Assembly (NCBI GenBank): GCA_015057365.1
Contig: SVEN01000022.1
Span: 1-39,885, forward strand
DNA length: 39,885 nucleotides
Source of the DNA: Lachnospiraceae bacterium
Lineage (GTDB): Bacteria > Bacillota > Clostridia > Lachnospirales > Lachnospiraceae
Direction: 5' to 3'
Part shown: positions 1 to 7,386 of the stretch, one piece after another
Numbering within the stretch: position 1 is the stretch's first letter
Layout of the letters: each line of letters begins with the position of its first letter
Made by a program: the position numbers and the translations under genes
Notes under the pieces: generated by a model
Told to the model about the DNA's origin: nothing
Database searches by the model: none
Seen by the model: only the letters and a program-made list of their open reading frames with translations

Positions 1-129
1 GAGGGGCAGGTGTTTGGTATCGGCTGCAAGATTTTTACGATTGCCGGTCCTGTAATTTTGTATGGAATCCTGACCAGTTGGGGATTGGGATTGTTGTATT
101 GGGTGTTAAAAGTGTCGGGCTTGGTGTAA
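1..129 (+). CDS. C-terminal end of an unidentified membrane protein (partial)
   Basis: The frame is open from the first base and closes with TAA at 127-129, giving the last 42 residues of a protein that starts outside the window. The tail is very hydrophobic and glycine-rich (for example TIAGPVILYGIL, WGLGLLYWVL), which suggests one or two membrane segments at the C terminus. A good intrinsic terminator follows immediately, which supports this as a genuine gene end. The family cannot be identified from so short a piece. Confidence 0.55.
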   Translation, partial: EGQVFGIGCKIFTIAGPVILYGILTSWGLGLLYWVLKVSGLV

Positions 130-142
130 GCCCCGGAAAATG

Positions 143-190
143 TGTCGAAAGGTGCCGTGTTTAAAGCACTTTCGGCATTTTTTTTCTTTT
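143..190 (+). terminator. Rho-independent terminator after the partial gene
   Basis: The arms at 143-155 and 166-177 (the second reads GCACTTTCGGCA) pair with one G bulge and one G-U pair. A long T-rich run follows from 178. It separates the upstream partial gene from the NAD-island promoter. Confidence 0.8.
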
Positions 191-214
191 TTTTAAAATT
201 TTTTAAAAAAGGGG

Positions 215-278
215 TTGACATATTATCAAAAAGATAGTATCATAATGATAGAAAAGATAATATCAAATCGATAATATC
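215..278 (+). promoter_or_regulatory. Promoter with three GATANTATC operator sites (P1)
   Basis: TTGACA at 215-220 and TATCAT at 238-243 are separated by 17 bp. Three copies of the near-palindrome GATANTATC lie at 233-241 (overlapping the -10), 256-264 and 270-278. Their start-to-start distances are 23 and 14 bp. The same arrangement recurs in front of the nicotinamidase gene (892-955), and the two 67-bp segments align without gaps at roughly 80% identity. A repressor bound here would block the -10 and the early transcribed region. The NrtR-like protein encoded at 4545-5450 is the obvious candidate; this is inferred from context. Confidence 0.75.
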
Positions 279-316
279 AAAAAACAAATGAATTACTTGA
301 TTAGGAGGAAAAAAAG

Positions 317-817
317 ATGGCAGCAAAAGAAAAGGTTTGGAACGTTGTGGTGGAGGAGGTTCCGTACAAGGTTACGATGGTAAAAAACAAGATTTCCGTA
401 AACGGCGGGGAACCGGTAAAGTATACGACGCTTAAAAAGGCAGTGGGGGAAGGAAAGGGTTCGAATTATATCGTTCCTTTAGGAAATCAGAATGCGATAT
501 TGCGTGTCACCAATTTGGGGCAGGTTGCGTTGACTTTGGACGGTAAGGATTGCTTGACAGGCGAAGCATACGAACCGCCGAAGATTCCGTGGTGGGCATG
601 GATTCATGTAGTTATTCACGCATTGGGATTCTTTTTCCTGATCGGAGGCGCTGTAGGCGGTGCCGTTCAGGGCGGTGTGATTTGCCTTATGCTTGCGATT
701 GCATCCGATAACAAAAAAGAAACTGCGTACAAAGTGGGAGTTTGCACCGCTATTTTAGCGATTTCGTTACTTGCACAGTTTGCATTGGCATGCCTCATTG
801 TGGGTATCCTTATATAA
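317..817 (+). CDS. Membrane-anchored protein of unknown function in the NAD salvage regulon
   Basis: This is a 166-residue protein whose function I do not recognise. Residues 1 to about 92 are soluble and rich in beta-strand-like alternation (VWNVVVEEVPYKVTMV, then ISVNGG, then ALTLDGKD). A PWWAW motif at about 91-95 leads into two hydrophobic segments at about 95-125 and 138-166, so it is probably a small domain tethered by a two-helix hairpin. The start has AGGAGG at 303-308, 8 nt before ATG. The gene is monocistronic, with a terminator at 840-870. Its promoter and operator are nearly identical to those of the nicotinamidase operon, so it is probably co-regulated with NAD salvage. Transport, sensing or sequestration of a pyridine compound are all possible, but nothing in the sequence decides between them. 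Confidence 0.8.
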   Translation: MAAKEKVWNVVVEEVPYKVTMVKNKISVNGGEPVKYTTLKKAVGEGKGSNYIVPLGNQNAILRVTNLGQVALTLDGKDCLTGEAYEPPKIPWWAWIHVVIHALGFFFLIGGAVGGAVQGGVICLMLAIASDNKKETAYKVGVCTAILAISLLAQFALACLIVGILI

Positions 818-839
818 TCGGATTATTTGATAACATTTG

Positions 840-870
840 AAAGCCCTGACCGGATGGTTTGGGCTTTTAT
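840..870 (+). terminator. Intrinsic terminator after the 166-residue membrane protein
   Basis: AAAGCCC at 840-846 pairs with GGGCTTT at 861-867, and inner ACC/GGT pairing is possible. TTAT follows. The T tract is short, so termination may be incomplete. Confidence 0.65.
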
Positions 871-891
871 TAAAACCAACAAAATTATGAC

Positions 892-955
892 TTGACATAT
901 GATTAAAAAAATATTATCATAATAACAAGAGAAATAGTATCAAATTGATAATATC
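892..955 (+). promoter_or_regulatory. Promoter with three GATANTATC-type operator sites (P2)
   Basis: TTGACA at 892-897 and TATCAT at 915-920 have a 17-bp spacer, as in P1 at 215-278. Operator-like sites are AATATTATC at 910-918 (8 of 9 positions), AATAGTATC at 933-941 (8 of 9) and GATAATATC at 947-955 (exact). The starts are again 23 and 14 bp apart. The third site sits inside the 13-bp palindrome TTGATAATATCAA (945-957), directly against the ribosome binding site. It drives the operon from 972 to 5450. Confidence 0.75.
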
Positions 956-971
956 AAAGGAGGCTGCTGCT

Positions 972-1478
972 ATGAAGAAGACGTTGATTGTTGTAGACAT
1001 GCAAAAGGACTTTATTGACGGAGCACTGGGTACCGCAGAGGCGGTTGCCGTTGTGGACAACGTAAAGAAGAAGATAGCCGGGTACCGGGCGAACGGGGAT
1101 GAGGTAATCTTTACGAGAGATACGCATCAGCAATCTTACTTAAACACCAATGAAGGAAAGTACCTTCCGGTGCCGCACTGTATTGAAGGAAGCGACGGAT
1201 GGCAGATTTACGACGGATTGCAGACAGAAGGGGCTACAATTGTAAATAAGCCGACCTTCGGTTACCTTGATTGGGCAAAGTATCAATTTGAGGAAGTAGA
1301 ACTTATCGGATTGTGTACCGATATTTGTGTGGTTTCCAATGCGTTGATTTTAAAGGCGTTATATCCGGAAATCACTGTAAAGGTAGATGCTACCTGTTGT
1401 GCCGGAGTAACACCGGAGAGTCACGCGGCGGCACTTCTTACCATGAAGATGTGCCAGGTGGAAGTTTTTGAAGGCTAA
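972..1478 (+). CDS. pncA: Nicotinamidase
   Basis: This cysteine hydrolase of the isochorismatase-like family deamidates nicotinamide to nicotinate in the cytoplasm. The catalytic triad is visible as Asp9 (VVDMQKDF), Lys93 (VNKPTFG) and Cys119 (GLCTDICV). The metal-binding set is Asp50 and His52 (FTRDTH) and His69 (PHC). The protein is 168 residues, slightly shorter than the usual 180-210. I place the start at ATG 972, with AAAGGAGG at 956-963; an upstream TTG at 945 lies inside the operator palindrome and is unlikely. It is the first gene of a salvage operon that also contains a PRPP-synthetase homologue, a NAMPT homologue and nadE. It is controlled by P2, presumably through the NrtR-like regulator at the end of the operon. 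Confidence 0.93.
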   Translation: MKKTLIVVDMQKDFIDGALGTAEAVAVVDNVKKKIAGYRANGDEVIFTRDTHQQSYLNTNEGKYLPVPHCIEGSDGWQIYDGLQTEGATIVNKPTFGYLDWAKYQFEEVELIGLCTDICVVSNALILKALYPEITVKVDATCCAGVTPESHAAALLTMKMCQVEVFEG

Positions 1479-1502
1479 GATACGTCAAAGGGGGAGTGCC
1501 TT

Positions 1503-2294
1503 ATGATACAATATAACGGTAAGACGGTGACACTGAATCATTTCCCGGACGGAACTCTTCTGCTGAAGGAGATGATAACGGAGAAGGAAGAAGCGGTCAT
1601 CCGTTGGAACTACGAAAATAACGAAGAAATGGTGGCATTGTATTTTCTTGTAAAGCATTTCCGGGCAAACGGAGTGAAGCGGACGGTGCTGGAGCTTCCG
1701 TACATTCCGAATGCCAGGCAGGACAGAGTAAAGAAGCCGGAGGATGTATTTACCTTAAAATACTTTGCGGAGTTTATCAATGCTCTGGATTTTTCGGAAG
1801 TTGCGGTGCTGGATCCGCATTCCTATGTCAGTGAGGCGTTGATTGACAATCTCCGGATTCGGACGCCGAAGCATTATGTGGAGCAAGTGATTGCTTGTCT
1901 GGGCGGAACAGAGAAACTGCTTCTTTTCTTCCCGGATGAGGGAGCTATGAAGCGTTATTCGGTTATGTTTGATTTGCCGTATGTATTCGGAATCAAGAAA
2001 AGAGACTGGACTACCGGAGATATCCTGGGGCTTAGCGTGGCCGGACGAACAGAACTGATTGAGGGAAGTAGGATTTTGATTATCGATGATATTTGCAGCA
2101 GAGGAGGCACCTTTTTTCACAGTGCAAAGGAACTGAAGACGTTGGGGGCCGGCGATGTTTATTTGTACATTTCCCATTGTGAGAACACGATTTTTGAGGG
2201 TAAGCTTCTTACTACCGATTGGATTACCCGGGTGTACACCACGGATAGCATTTTTGCCGGAAACCACGAAAAAATTACAGTTTTGAAGGGGTAG
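1503..2294 (+). CDS. Short ribose-phosphate pyrophosphokinase (PRPP synthetase) homologue
   Basis: At 263 residues this is a divergent member of the PRPP synthetase family, whose usual length is about 310-320. Recognisable blocks in order are FPDG near residue 15, PYIPNARQDR (family: PYxxYARQDR), a DPHS block (family: DLHS/A), KKRDW (family: catalytic KRR), and the PRPP-binding loop IIDDICSRGGT. These suggest it can bind ATP and a ribose phosphate. It lies 24 nt after pncA, with a GGGGGAG ribosome binding site, and just before the NAMPT-family gene, so its likely role is local supply of PRPP. An alternative is an ADP-ribose pyrophosphokinase of the kind found next to NAMPT-like genes in phage NAD-restoration modules. 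Motifs alone cannot separate these. Confidence 0.85.
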   Translation: MIQYNGKTVTLNHFPDGTLLLKEMITEKEEAVIRWNYENNEEMVALYFLVKHFRANGVKRTVLELPYIPNARQDRVKKPEDVFTLKYFAEFINALDFSEVAVLDPHSYVSEALIDNLRIRTPKHYVEQVIACLGGTEKLLLFFPDEGAMKRYSVMFDLPYVFGIKKRDWTTGDILGLSVAGRTELIEGSRILIIDDICSRGGTFFHSAKELKTLGAGDVYLYISHCENTIFEGKLLTTDWITRVYTTDSIFAGNHEKITVLKG

Positions 2295-2312
2295 GAAAGA
2301 GAGGGAAAGACC

Positions 2313-3785
2313 ATGAACAGAACGAATCCGATGTTATTGATCGATTTTTATAAAGCGGTACATGCAGAGATGTTGCCGAAGGGAATTACAAAATCCGTAT
2401 CCTATTTTACGCCGCGAATGAGCCGGGTGAAACGCTGGAACGAGGTGGTTATGTTCGGCCTGCAGGGCTTTGTTAAGACGTACCTGATAGAGTATTTTAA
2501 CGAAGAGTTTTTCAATAAACCCTTTGACGAAGTAACGGCAGGGTATCGAAGGATTATGGATGCTACATTGGGGGTGGAAGCGTATAAAATCGAAAAAGTG
2601 GAGAAACTGCATAAGCTTGGGTATCTTCCGATTGAGATATTTTCTTTGCCGGAGGGAACGCCGGTACCGATGCATGTACCGATGTTCGGAATTACAAATA
2701 CACACCCGGAGTTTGCATGGCTTCCGCAGTCTTTGGAAAGTCTGATTTCTGCGGAAAGCTGGCATCCGATGTTGGCCGCTACCGTGGGACATACCTATAG
2801 AGAAATCGTAAACCGGTATTATGAGTTAACCTGTGACGATGCCATACCGCGGGCAAGAGCCTTGGGAGCATTTGATTTTCGGGGAGAGGAGTGTACGGAG
2901 TCTGCCGTGAAGGCGGGAGCAGGCTGGTGCCTGTCTTTCCTAAATACCGCTACGGTGCCGACCGTTCCGTATTTGGAGCAGAATTACAATTGTGACTGTA
3001 CGAAAGAACCGGTAGCTTTCGGCAGTCCGAGTACGGAGCATTCCGTCATGTGCAGTAATTTTGCCGTGGATGGGGATGAGATTACATTGCTTCGTCGTTT
3101 GTTAACCGAGATTTATCCGAATACTTCCTTTTCTGCGGTGTTGGATTCCTATGATTACTGGAACATCATCGAAAATGTGCTTCCGCAGTTAAAAAAAGAA
3201 ATTTTAGAGCACAACGGCTGCATGCTGATGCGAGGAGATTCCGGAGATTGTGTGGAGGTGGTCACCGAAACCGTATTTAAGCTCTGGGATATCTTCGGAG
3301 GAACGGTAAACAGTAAGGGGTATAAAGTGCTTGACCCGCATGTGAAAGCGATTTACGGGGATTCTATTACGGTACAGCGATGTGAGCAGATATACGAAAT
3401 TCTTACGAAACGGGGCTTTGCCTGCTCTAATGTAGCATTGGGCGTGGGTTCGTTTTCTTTCCAGTGTATCGAGGAGGACGGTATCTTAAAACCCTTTACG
3501 AGAGATACCTTCAGCTCCTGTATTAAAGCAACCTATTGCGAGATTGACGGAAAACCGTACCCGATTTTTAAGAATCCGAAGGACGGCGGATTTAAAAAGT
3601 CCCAGAAGGGATGTTGTGTGGTCTATCGGGAAGACGGAGTACTGAAGTATAAGGATGAATATAACTGGAGCGAAGCGGTGGAAGATGAACGGAATTTGCT
3701 TGTAACCGTATTTAAGGACGGCAAGCTTGTAAAGGAGCAGACGTTATCGGAAATCAGAAATCTGTTGAACGGAGGGAAATTTTAA
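2313..3785 (+). CDS. nadV: NAMPT/NadV-family pyridine phosphoribosyltransferase, possibly nicotinate-using
   Basis: This 490-residue protein aligns along its length with human NAMPT, which condenses nicotinamide with PRPP to give NMN. Visible landmarks are DFYK (residues 11-14; Tyr13 matches NAMPT Tyr18), AFDFRG (Phe187 and Arg190 match Phe193 and Arg196), TEHS (His243 matches the phosphorylated His247), LDSYD, RGDSGD (Arg307 and Asp309 match Arg311 and Asp313), NSKGYK and FTRDTF. In an ungapped local alignment, NAMPT Asp219, which binds the amide of nicotinamide, falls on Ala213. His191 falls on Gly185. This weakens the case for nicotinamide and, with pncA and nadE in the same operon, suggests that nicotinate is the substrate. 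The stop codon shares one base with the nadE start (TAATG). Confidence 0.88.
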   Translation: MNRTNPMLLIDFYKAVHAEMLPKGITKSVSYFTPRMSRVKRWNEVVMFGLQGFVKTYLIEYFNEEFFNKPFDEVTAGYRRIMDATLGVEAYKIEKVEKLHKLGYLPIEIFSLPEGTPVPMHVPMFGITNTHPEFAWLPQSLESLISAESWHPMLAATVGHTYREIVNRYYELTCDDAIPRARALGAFDFRGEECTESAVKAGAGWCLSFLNTATVPTVPYLEQNYNCDCTKEPVAFGSPSTEHSVMCSNFAVDGDEITLLRRLLTEIYPNTSFSAVLDSYDYWNIIENVLPQLKKEILEHNGCMLMRGDSGDCVEVVTETVFKLWDIFGGTVNSKGYKVLDPHVKAIYGDSITVQRCEQIYEILTKRGFACSNVALGVGSFSFQCIEEDGILKPFTRDTFSSCIKATYCEIDGKPYPIFKNPKDGGFKKSQKGCCVVYREDGVLKYKDEYNWSEAVEDERNLLVTVFKDGKLVKEQTLSEIRNLLNGGKF

Positions 3786-4519
3786 TGAGCAGCTATGTAT
3801 TTAATGCAAAAGAAATGAAGGACAGATGCGTACAGTGGATCAGAGACTGGTTTGAAAAAAACGGAGCCGGCTGTAATGCTGTGGTAGGGATTTCCGGAGG
3901 AAAGGACAGCTCTGTAGTGGCAGCTCTTTGCGTAGAGGCATTGGGAAAAGACCGTGTCATCGGAGTGTTGATGCCGTGCGGTGTGCAGGGGGACATCGAC
4001 ATGGCAAGAAAGCTGGTAAATGTACTGGAAATCAAGAATTATGAGGTGAATATTAAAGCAGCTCTGGACGGTATTTTGGGAGCGTTGCCGGACATGGAGC
4101 TTTCTACACAGTCCAGGACCAATCTTCCGCCGCGTATCCGTATGACTGTGCTGTATGCGGTCAGTCAGAGTGTAAACGGACGCGTGGCAAATACCTGCAA
4201 TCTTTCCGAGGACTGGGTAGGCTATTCTACCCGTTACGGAGACAGCGTAGGAGATTTCAGTCCGTTGTCAAGATTAACGGTGGCGGAGGTAAAGGCTATC
4301 GGAAGAGAGTTGGGTTTGCCGGCGGATTTGGTAGATAAGGTGCCGATTGACGGACTTTGCGGGAAGACCGATGAAGATAATCTGGGATTTACTTATGCAA
4401 CGCTGGATCGCTATATCCGGGAAGGCATTTGTGAGGATGCGGCGGTGAAGGAGCGTATCGATACCCTGCATAGGAGAAACTTGTTCAAGTTGGAATTGAT
4501 GCCGTGTTTTGAGCCGTAG
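3785..4519 (+). CDS. nadE: NH3-dependent NAD(+) synthetase
   Basis: This 244-residue protein of the N-type ATP pyrophosphatase family amidates nicotinate adenine dinucleotide to NAD. The P-loop SGGKDSS is at residues 37-43. The C-terminal half carries the family pattern NTCNLSED, GYSTRYGD, DFSPLSRLTV, LGLPADLVDKVP and KTDEDNLGFTY. There is no N-terminal glutaminase domain, so ammonia is probably used directly. It overlaps the preceding gene by one base, which implies translational coupling. Its presence shows that the pathway runs through deamidated intermediates. The required NaMN adenylyltransferase (nadD) is not in this window. Confidence 0.93.
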   Translation: MSSYVFNAKEMKDRCVQWIRDWFEKNGAGCNAVVGISGGKDSSVVAALCVEALGKDRVIGVLMPCGVQGDIDMARKLVNVLEIKNYEVNIKAALDGILGALPDMELSTQSRTNLPPRIRMTVLYAVSQSVNGRVANTCNLSEDWVGYSTRYGDSVGDFSPLSRLTVAEVKAIGRELGLPADLVDKVPIDGLCGKTDEDNLGFTYATLDRYIREGICEDAAVKERIDTLHRRNLFKLELMPCFEP

Positions 4520-4544
4520 GAGGCTTCCGGGGAAAGGAGAAGTA

Positions 4545-5450
4545 ATGAATAATTACAGGATGAGTGAAGAAGAAAAGAGATACCTGGAGCAATATGATAT
4601 TTCCAAATATAAGCGCCCTTCGCTGGCGACGGATATGGCTATTTTTTCCGTGATGGAAGCGGCGAAAGCGGAGAATTTCAGAAAGCTTCCGAAGAAGTCG
4701 TTGAGAATTTTGCTCGTTTGCAGAGGCGCTTACCCCTATAAGGGATGTTGGGCTCTGCCCGGCGGTTTTTGCAGACCGGATGAAGATGTGGCGGAGACAG
4801 CCAGACGGGAACTGTCGGAGGAAACCGGCGTGCAAAACGCCTATCTGAGTTTGTTCGGCAGTTTCGGAGAAACGGACAGAGATCCCAGAGGCTGGGTGAT
4901 TTCCGATGCGTTTCTGGCTTTGATAGATGCGGAGAAATATAAGCTGAGTGCGGGAACGGATGCCCGGGAAACGGCATGGTTTACCTTGGAGGTTACTTCT
5001 ACCGTGGTGAAAAAGGATGTAACCGAGAAATCCGCACTGATTGAGACGGAATACAATCTCTGTTTCAGGCAGGAGGAAACGGGTACGTTGTTGTCTGCAA
5101 AGGTAACGGAGAACAAAACCTTTTGTGACTATCACGAGAATGTAACCTACGAGATTCGGGAATGCAACGGACTTGCCTTTGACCATGCAAAAATTATTTT
5201 ATGCGCATGGCAGCGTTTGCGTGAAACCCTGGAGAATGATCCGAGAATTGCGTTTGATCTGATGCCGGAACTGTTTACTTTGAATCAGCTTCAAAATGCT
5301 ATGGAGCTTATTTCGGGGAAAGAATTGTTGACGGCAAATTTCAGAAGAAAGATTGCCGATTATGTGGTGGAGACCGAATATGTGACGGAAGGAATGGGCC
5401 ATCGTCCGGCAAAACTGTTTATGCGCAATCTGAATGCATTCTACAGGTAG
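4545..5450 (+). CDS. nrtR: NrtR-like Nudix transcriptional regulator / ADP-ribose-type Nudix hydrolase
   Basis: This 301-residue protein joins an N-terminal Nudix domain to a C-terminal winged helix of the NrtR type (about 229-301, with FTLNQLQNAMELI, NFRRKIADY and GHRPAKLF). NrtR proteins repress NAD metabolism genes and respond to ADP-ribose-like ligands. The Nudix box at 74-96 fits GX5EX7REUXEEXGU at every fixed position, so hydrolase activity may be retained, unlike in many NrtR regulators where it has decayed. The start is ATG 4545 with AAAGGAGA just upstream; an in-frame TTG at 4509 has no such site. It is the last gene of the operon it probably controls through the GATANTATC sites at 215-278 and 892-955. 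About 90 extra residues lie between the Nudix domain and the winged helix. Confidence 0.85.
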   Translation: MNNYRMSEEEKRYLEQYDISKYKRPSLATDMAIFSVMEAAKAENFRKLPKKSLRILLVCRGAYPYKGCWALPGGFCRPDEDVAETARRELSEETGVQNAYLSLFGSFGETDRDPRGWVISDAFLALIDAEKYKLSAGTDARETAWFTLEVTSTVVKKDVTEKSALIETEYNLCFRQEETGTLLSAKVTENKTFCDYHENVTYEIRECNGLAFDHAKIILCAWQRLRETLENDPRIAFDLMPELFTLNQLQNAMELISGKELLTANFRRKIADYVVETEYVTEGMGHRPAKLFMRNLNAFYR

Positions 5451-5572
5451 GGAATATATGGCATCGGCGGAATTGTGTCGAAAAAAGTGGACCGCGTTGA
5501 AAAAGTCTTGCGGTATATGATAATTGGGAATAAATGGAAAAATTGAAGAAGGGAAAAGTTCTACAGCACTAG

Positions 5573-5626
5573 AAAAGACTTTGCCGATTCACCGGTTTAT
5601 CCGGATGTCGGCAAAGTCTTTTTCAT
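5573..5626. terminator. Bidirectional terminator between the NAD operon and the esterase gene
   Basis: A long perfect stem (AAAAGACTTTGCCGA from 5573, pairing with TCGGCAAAGTCTTTT from 5608) encloses a small CCGG/CCGG hairpin. It has an A tract on one side and a T tract on the other, so it can serve both converging genes. Confidence 0.88.
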
Positions 5627-5659
5627 TTACGCTGCGAAATGCTATCAAAGAGGAAACAG

Positions 5660-7198
5660 CTATTTCTTTAAATCTTCACGAATCTTGTCAATCAGGAAAT
5701 CTACATAAGCACTGTCGGAATTGTCTTCACCGTAGCAGTTTTCCTTGCCGAAGACGATACCGGAGTTATGCTCCTTGGTATAGGCCTTCCATTCCGGAAG
5801 CGGGGTACCGTCGATGTCGAGGCCGTTCGGATTACCGGTCTTGATGAAGTTGGTCATGTAGTTACACATCTGACGGGATACATTGTAGTGCTTGCCGGTA
5901 AACGGTCTCCAGCACTTTGCCAGGGTTTCGAACCAGAACCACAAATCCACGGAGTGGAAGGTGCCAGGCGCATCCGGTCCCGGAATATCCGCATCAAAGC
6001 GGTAGTAGTAGCAGTCCTTGGAATTGCCCTTCTCCTGACGGTCAAGGAACAGACTCTTTACGGAACACTCAATGCCGCTGACCGGAGCGTAGGCGGTGTG
6101 ACCCATAAAGGAAATTTGCTTTTTGCTTTCTGCAAAAGCAAGGAACTTGTCTGCCTTGTCACCGAAGAACTCTTTTGCTTTCTCCACTAATTCCGCTTCA
6201 TCCTTTGCCGGAATGGTGTTCGGGAACTCGTCCGCGGTATTACCCGCCATTAACGGCACGTTTAATGCCTGGCCGGATGCGATACGCTTCATCGGGTCAC
6301 CTACGGTGAATACACCGTCTTCAATCGGGAACATGCGTCCGTGGTCAACCACATACTCATCATACTTGGAGAGCAACCACGTAGCGTCCATTGCTCTTGC
6401 CTCGGCTAAGGAGTTGACACCGATATAATCGAAGAAGCCCTTGCCTTGTTCCTGAGCTTTTTCAAAGGTCATCGGGGAGGTAACCGGAGACTGAACCATG
6501 TACGGACTGCGGATAGCACCGCTCATGATTACCGCCTTCTGGAACAGACCTTCATTCTGCGGAGTGGCCAGCTGCTGCATCACGCTGCCGCCGCCTGCGG
6601 ACTGACCGGCAATGGTGATGTTGTCCGGGTCGCCGCCGAAGGCTGCGATGTTTCTCTTAACCCACTTGATGCCTGCCTGCTGGTCAAGTAAACCGAAGTT
6701 TGCCGGAGCGTCCGGCTGTTCCTTTGCAAGCTCCGGATGAGCTAAGAAACCGAACAGGTTCAGACGATAGTTTACGGTAACAACAACTACACCGCGACGT
6801 GCAAAACGCTCGCCGTCGAATTCCATTTCAGCGGTATAACCCCAGTTGAAACCGCCACCGAAAATCCAAACGAGAACCGGAAGTTTATCCTCGGTGCTCT
6901 TTGCATTGGTCCATACGTTTAAGTACAGGCAGTCTTCACCCATCGGAATCTCCGGGTCTACGTGCCATTCCTTACAGTAGATGTCGGTGCCCAGGCCCGG
7001 TGTGTTCTGGACGGAAATCGGAGCGAATTCATACGCTTCCAACTCGCCTTCCCAGTTCGGACACGGCTGCGGTGCACGCCATCTGTTTTCGCCTACCGGC
7101 GGAGCCGCAAACGGGATGCCTTTAAATGCGGTGATACGCGGGTCCGCTGCCGGGAGACCCTTCACAATACCGTTTTCTGTTTTTGCCTTACGAATCAT
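5660..7198 (-). CDS. Type-B carboxylesterase (alpha/beta hydrolase)
   Basis: This 512-residue protein has the type-B carboxylesterase layout. FKGIPFAAPPVGENRW is near residues 25-40, followed by EDCLYLNVW, the oxyanion GGGF at 114-117, and nucleophile Ser200 in GQSAGG. An acidic residue in NTADEF and a late histidine in GTFHSVDLW are the likely charge relay. No signal peptide is seen, so it acts inside the cell. The start is ATG 7198, preceded by a GAGAGGG site; an upstream in-frame ATG at 7237 has poorer support. It is the third gene in a row with GH43 and GH27 enzymes, so it may remove acetyl or aromatic esters from imported oligosaccharides. The substrate is inferred from its neighbours only. 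The leader carries a large nested palindrome (7222-7328). Confidence 0.9.
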   Translation of the reverse strand: MIRKAKTENGIVKGLPAADPRITAFKGIPFAAPPVGENRWRAPQPCPNWEGELEAYEFAPISVQNTPGLGTDIYCKEWHVDPEIPMGEDCLYLNVWTNAKSTEDKLPVLVWIFGGGFNWGYTAEMEFDGERFARRGVVVVTVNYRLNLFGFLAHPELAKEQPDAPANFGLLDQQAGIKWVKRNIAAFGGDPDNITIAGQSAGGGSVMQQLATPQNEGLFQKAVIMSGAIRSPYMVQSPVTSPMTFEKAQEQGKGFFDYIGVNSLAEARAMDATWLLSKYDEYVVDHGRMFPIEDGVFTVGDPMKRIASGQALNVPLMAGNTADEFPNTIPAKDEAELVEKAKEFFGDKADKFLAFAESKKQISFMGHTAYAPVSGIECSVKSLFLDRQEKGNSKDCYYYRFDADIPGPDAPGTFHSVDLWFWFETLAKCWRPFTGKHYNVSRQMCNYMTNFIKTGNPNGLDIDGTPLPEWKAYTKEHNSGIVFGKENCYGEDNSDSAYVDFLIDKIREDLKK

Positions 7199-7221
7199 AA
7201 TACCCTCTCTTTCTTTTGAGG

Positions 7222-7328
7222 GCGCATCCGAATTCACTCTTCTTACGATTTGAGGGGAGCTAGAACTGGTTAAGTTCCTTCAATCAAATCGTAAGAAGTG
7301 ATTGGTTTGGAGTGATGTGCGGATGCGC
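7222..7328. repeat. Nested inverted repeat, about 107 bp, in the leader of the esterase gene
   Basis: Three perfect arms nest around one centre: GCGCATCCG 7222-7230 with CGGATGCGC 7320-7328, a 14-bp pair 7240-7253 with 7284-7297, and GAACT 7263-7267 with AGTTC 7273-7277. The segment lies between the GH43 stop and the esterase start. It could be a leader RNA structure, a paired operator or the relic of a small MITE-like element. No flanking target duplication is obvious. Confidence 0.7.
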
Positions 7329-7386
7329 ATCTCAATAATTAATATCTGTTTTAATAAGTTTGAACTGTTCTGGAAAAATAGAAGAA

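Noticed and set aside
945..971. Upstream TTG start for nicotinamidase adding nine residues
   Set aside because: The TTG lies inside the operator palindrome 945-957. ATG 972 has a well-spaced AAAGGAGG and gives the conserved nicotinamidase N terminus.
4485..5186. Minus-strand open frame of 233 codons opposite the Nudix regulator
   Set aside because: It is antisense to a clear NrtR gene with perfect motifs, and its translation is low-complexity and Arg/Ser/His-rich.
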